Origin: an uncultured Lachnospiraceae bacterium
GTDB taxonomy: Bacteria; Bacillota; Clostridia; Lachnospirales; Lachnospiraceae
DNA: 43,150 nucleotides
NCBI GenBank assembly: GCA_947173945.1
Contig: CAMWGV010000020.1
Coordinates: forward strand, 1 to 43,150
Direction of reading: 5' to 3'
Shown here: piece after piece, positions 43,146 to 43,150 of the stretch
Position numbering within the stretch: position 1 is the stretch's first letter
How the letters are laid out: every line of letters begins with the position of its first letter
Notes under the pieces: generated by a model
The model's database searches: none
Told to the model about the DNA's origin: nothing
What the model saw: the letters and a program-made list of their open reading frames with translations, nothing else
Program-made: the position numbers and the translations under genes

Positions 43146-43150
43146 AATAG

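Overview
The window comes from an AT-rich, Gram-positive, endospore-forming member of the Clostridia, most likely a Lachnospiraceae-type gut anaerobe. This rests on the spoVT / rqcP-yabP-yabQ-divIC-spoIIE / tilS-hpt-ftsH order that it shares with the Bacillus yab region, on the cotJABC and yyaC spore genes, on a T-box leader before leuA, and on several Clostridia-type lipoproteins and ABC modules. No rRNA, tRNA, CRISPR array or intact transposase was seen. Most genes lie on the minus strand.

Layout. 1-3.4 kb: an outward consensus promoter at the left edge, then an operon (read leftwards) of a LysM membrane protein, a membrane-anchored propeller-like protein and a CvpA-like protein. 3.6-6.5 kb: yyaC-like spore gene (+), a coiled-coil membrane protein and a degenerate HD-GYP protein. 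6.5-8.6 kb: leuA with its T-box and promoter. 8.6-12.7 kb: a four-gene ABC module with its own promoter. 12.9-16.7 kb: ung and a histidine phosphatase, a UPF0104/YbhN-type membrane protein, and cotJABC behind a sigma-E-like promoter. 16.8-18.9 kb: a phosphorelay-like operon of a small membrane protein, a single-domain receiver and a CheA-like protein lacking its kinase and CheW-like domains. 18.9-22.8 kb: a GH13 alpha-glycosidase and a membrane spermidine-synthase-like protein, behind a promoter whose spacer contains eight C residues. 23-31.5 kb: the conserved sporulation/cell-division/housekeeping cluster. 31.6-39.5 kb: an accessory ABC region with two paralogous lipoproteins, a Cys3His propeller-like protein and a small secreted protein. 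39.6-42.5 kb: a Na+-coupled amino-acid transporter and a FAD/Rieske oxidoreductase. 42.6-43.15 kb: a probable type I toxin-antitoxin locus and a broken reading frame.

How the genes work together. The 23-31.5 kb cluster couples forespore regulation (SpoVT, SpoIIE), coat and cortex morphogenesis (YabP, YabQ), division (DivIC), ribosome quality control (RqcP), nucleoid packing (HU), tRNA modification (TilS), purine salvage (Hpt) and membrane proteolysis (FtsH). Its signals fit sporulation: the spoIIE promoter has the 21-bp spacer typical of Spo0A-activated promoters, and spoVT has a sigma-G-like element.

The best candidates for something new are: the kinase-less CheA-like/receiver operon; the secreted-protein/propeller/lipoprotein/ABC region, where a 21-bp scar at 38105-38125 matches the 3' end of the ABC permease 6.5 kb away and suggests a collapsed second copy; the C-tract promoter of the alpha-glycosidase; the LysM protein whose N-terminal domain looks like an MPN/JAB fold without its metal ligands; and the unannotated small toxin with antisense RNA. 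All family calls were made by eye from sequence motifs; no database search was run.
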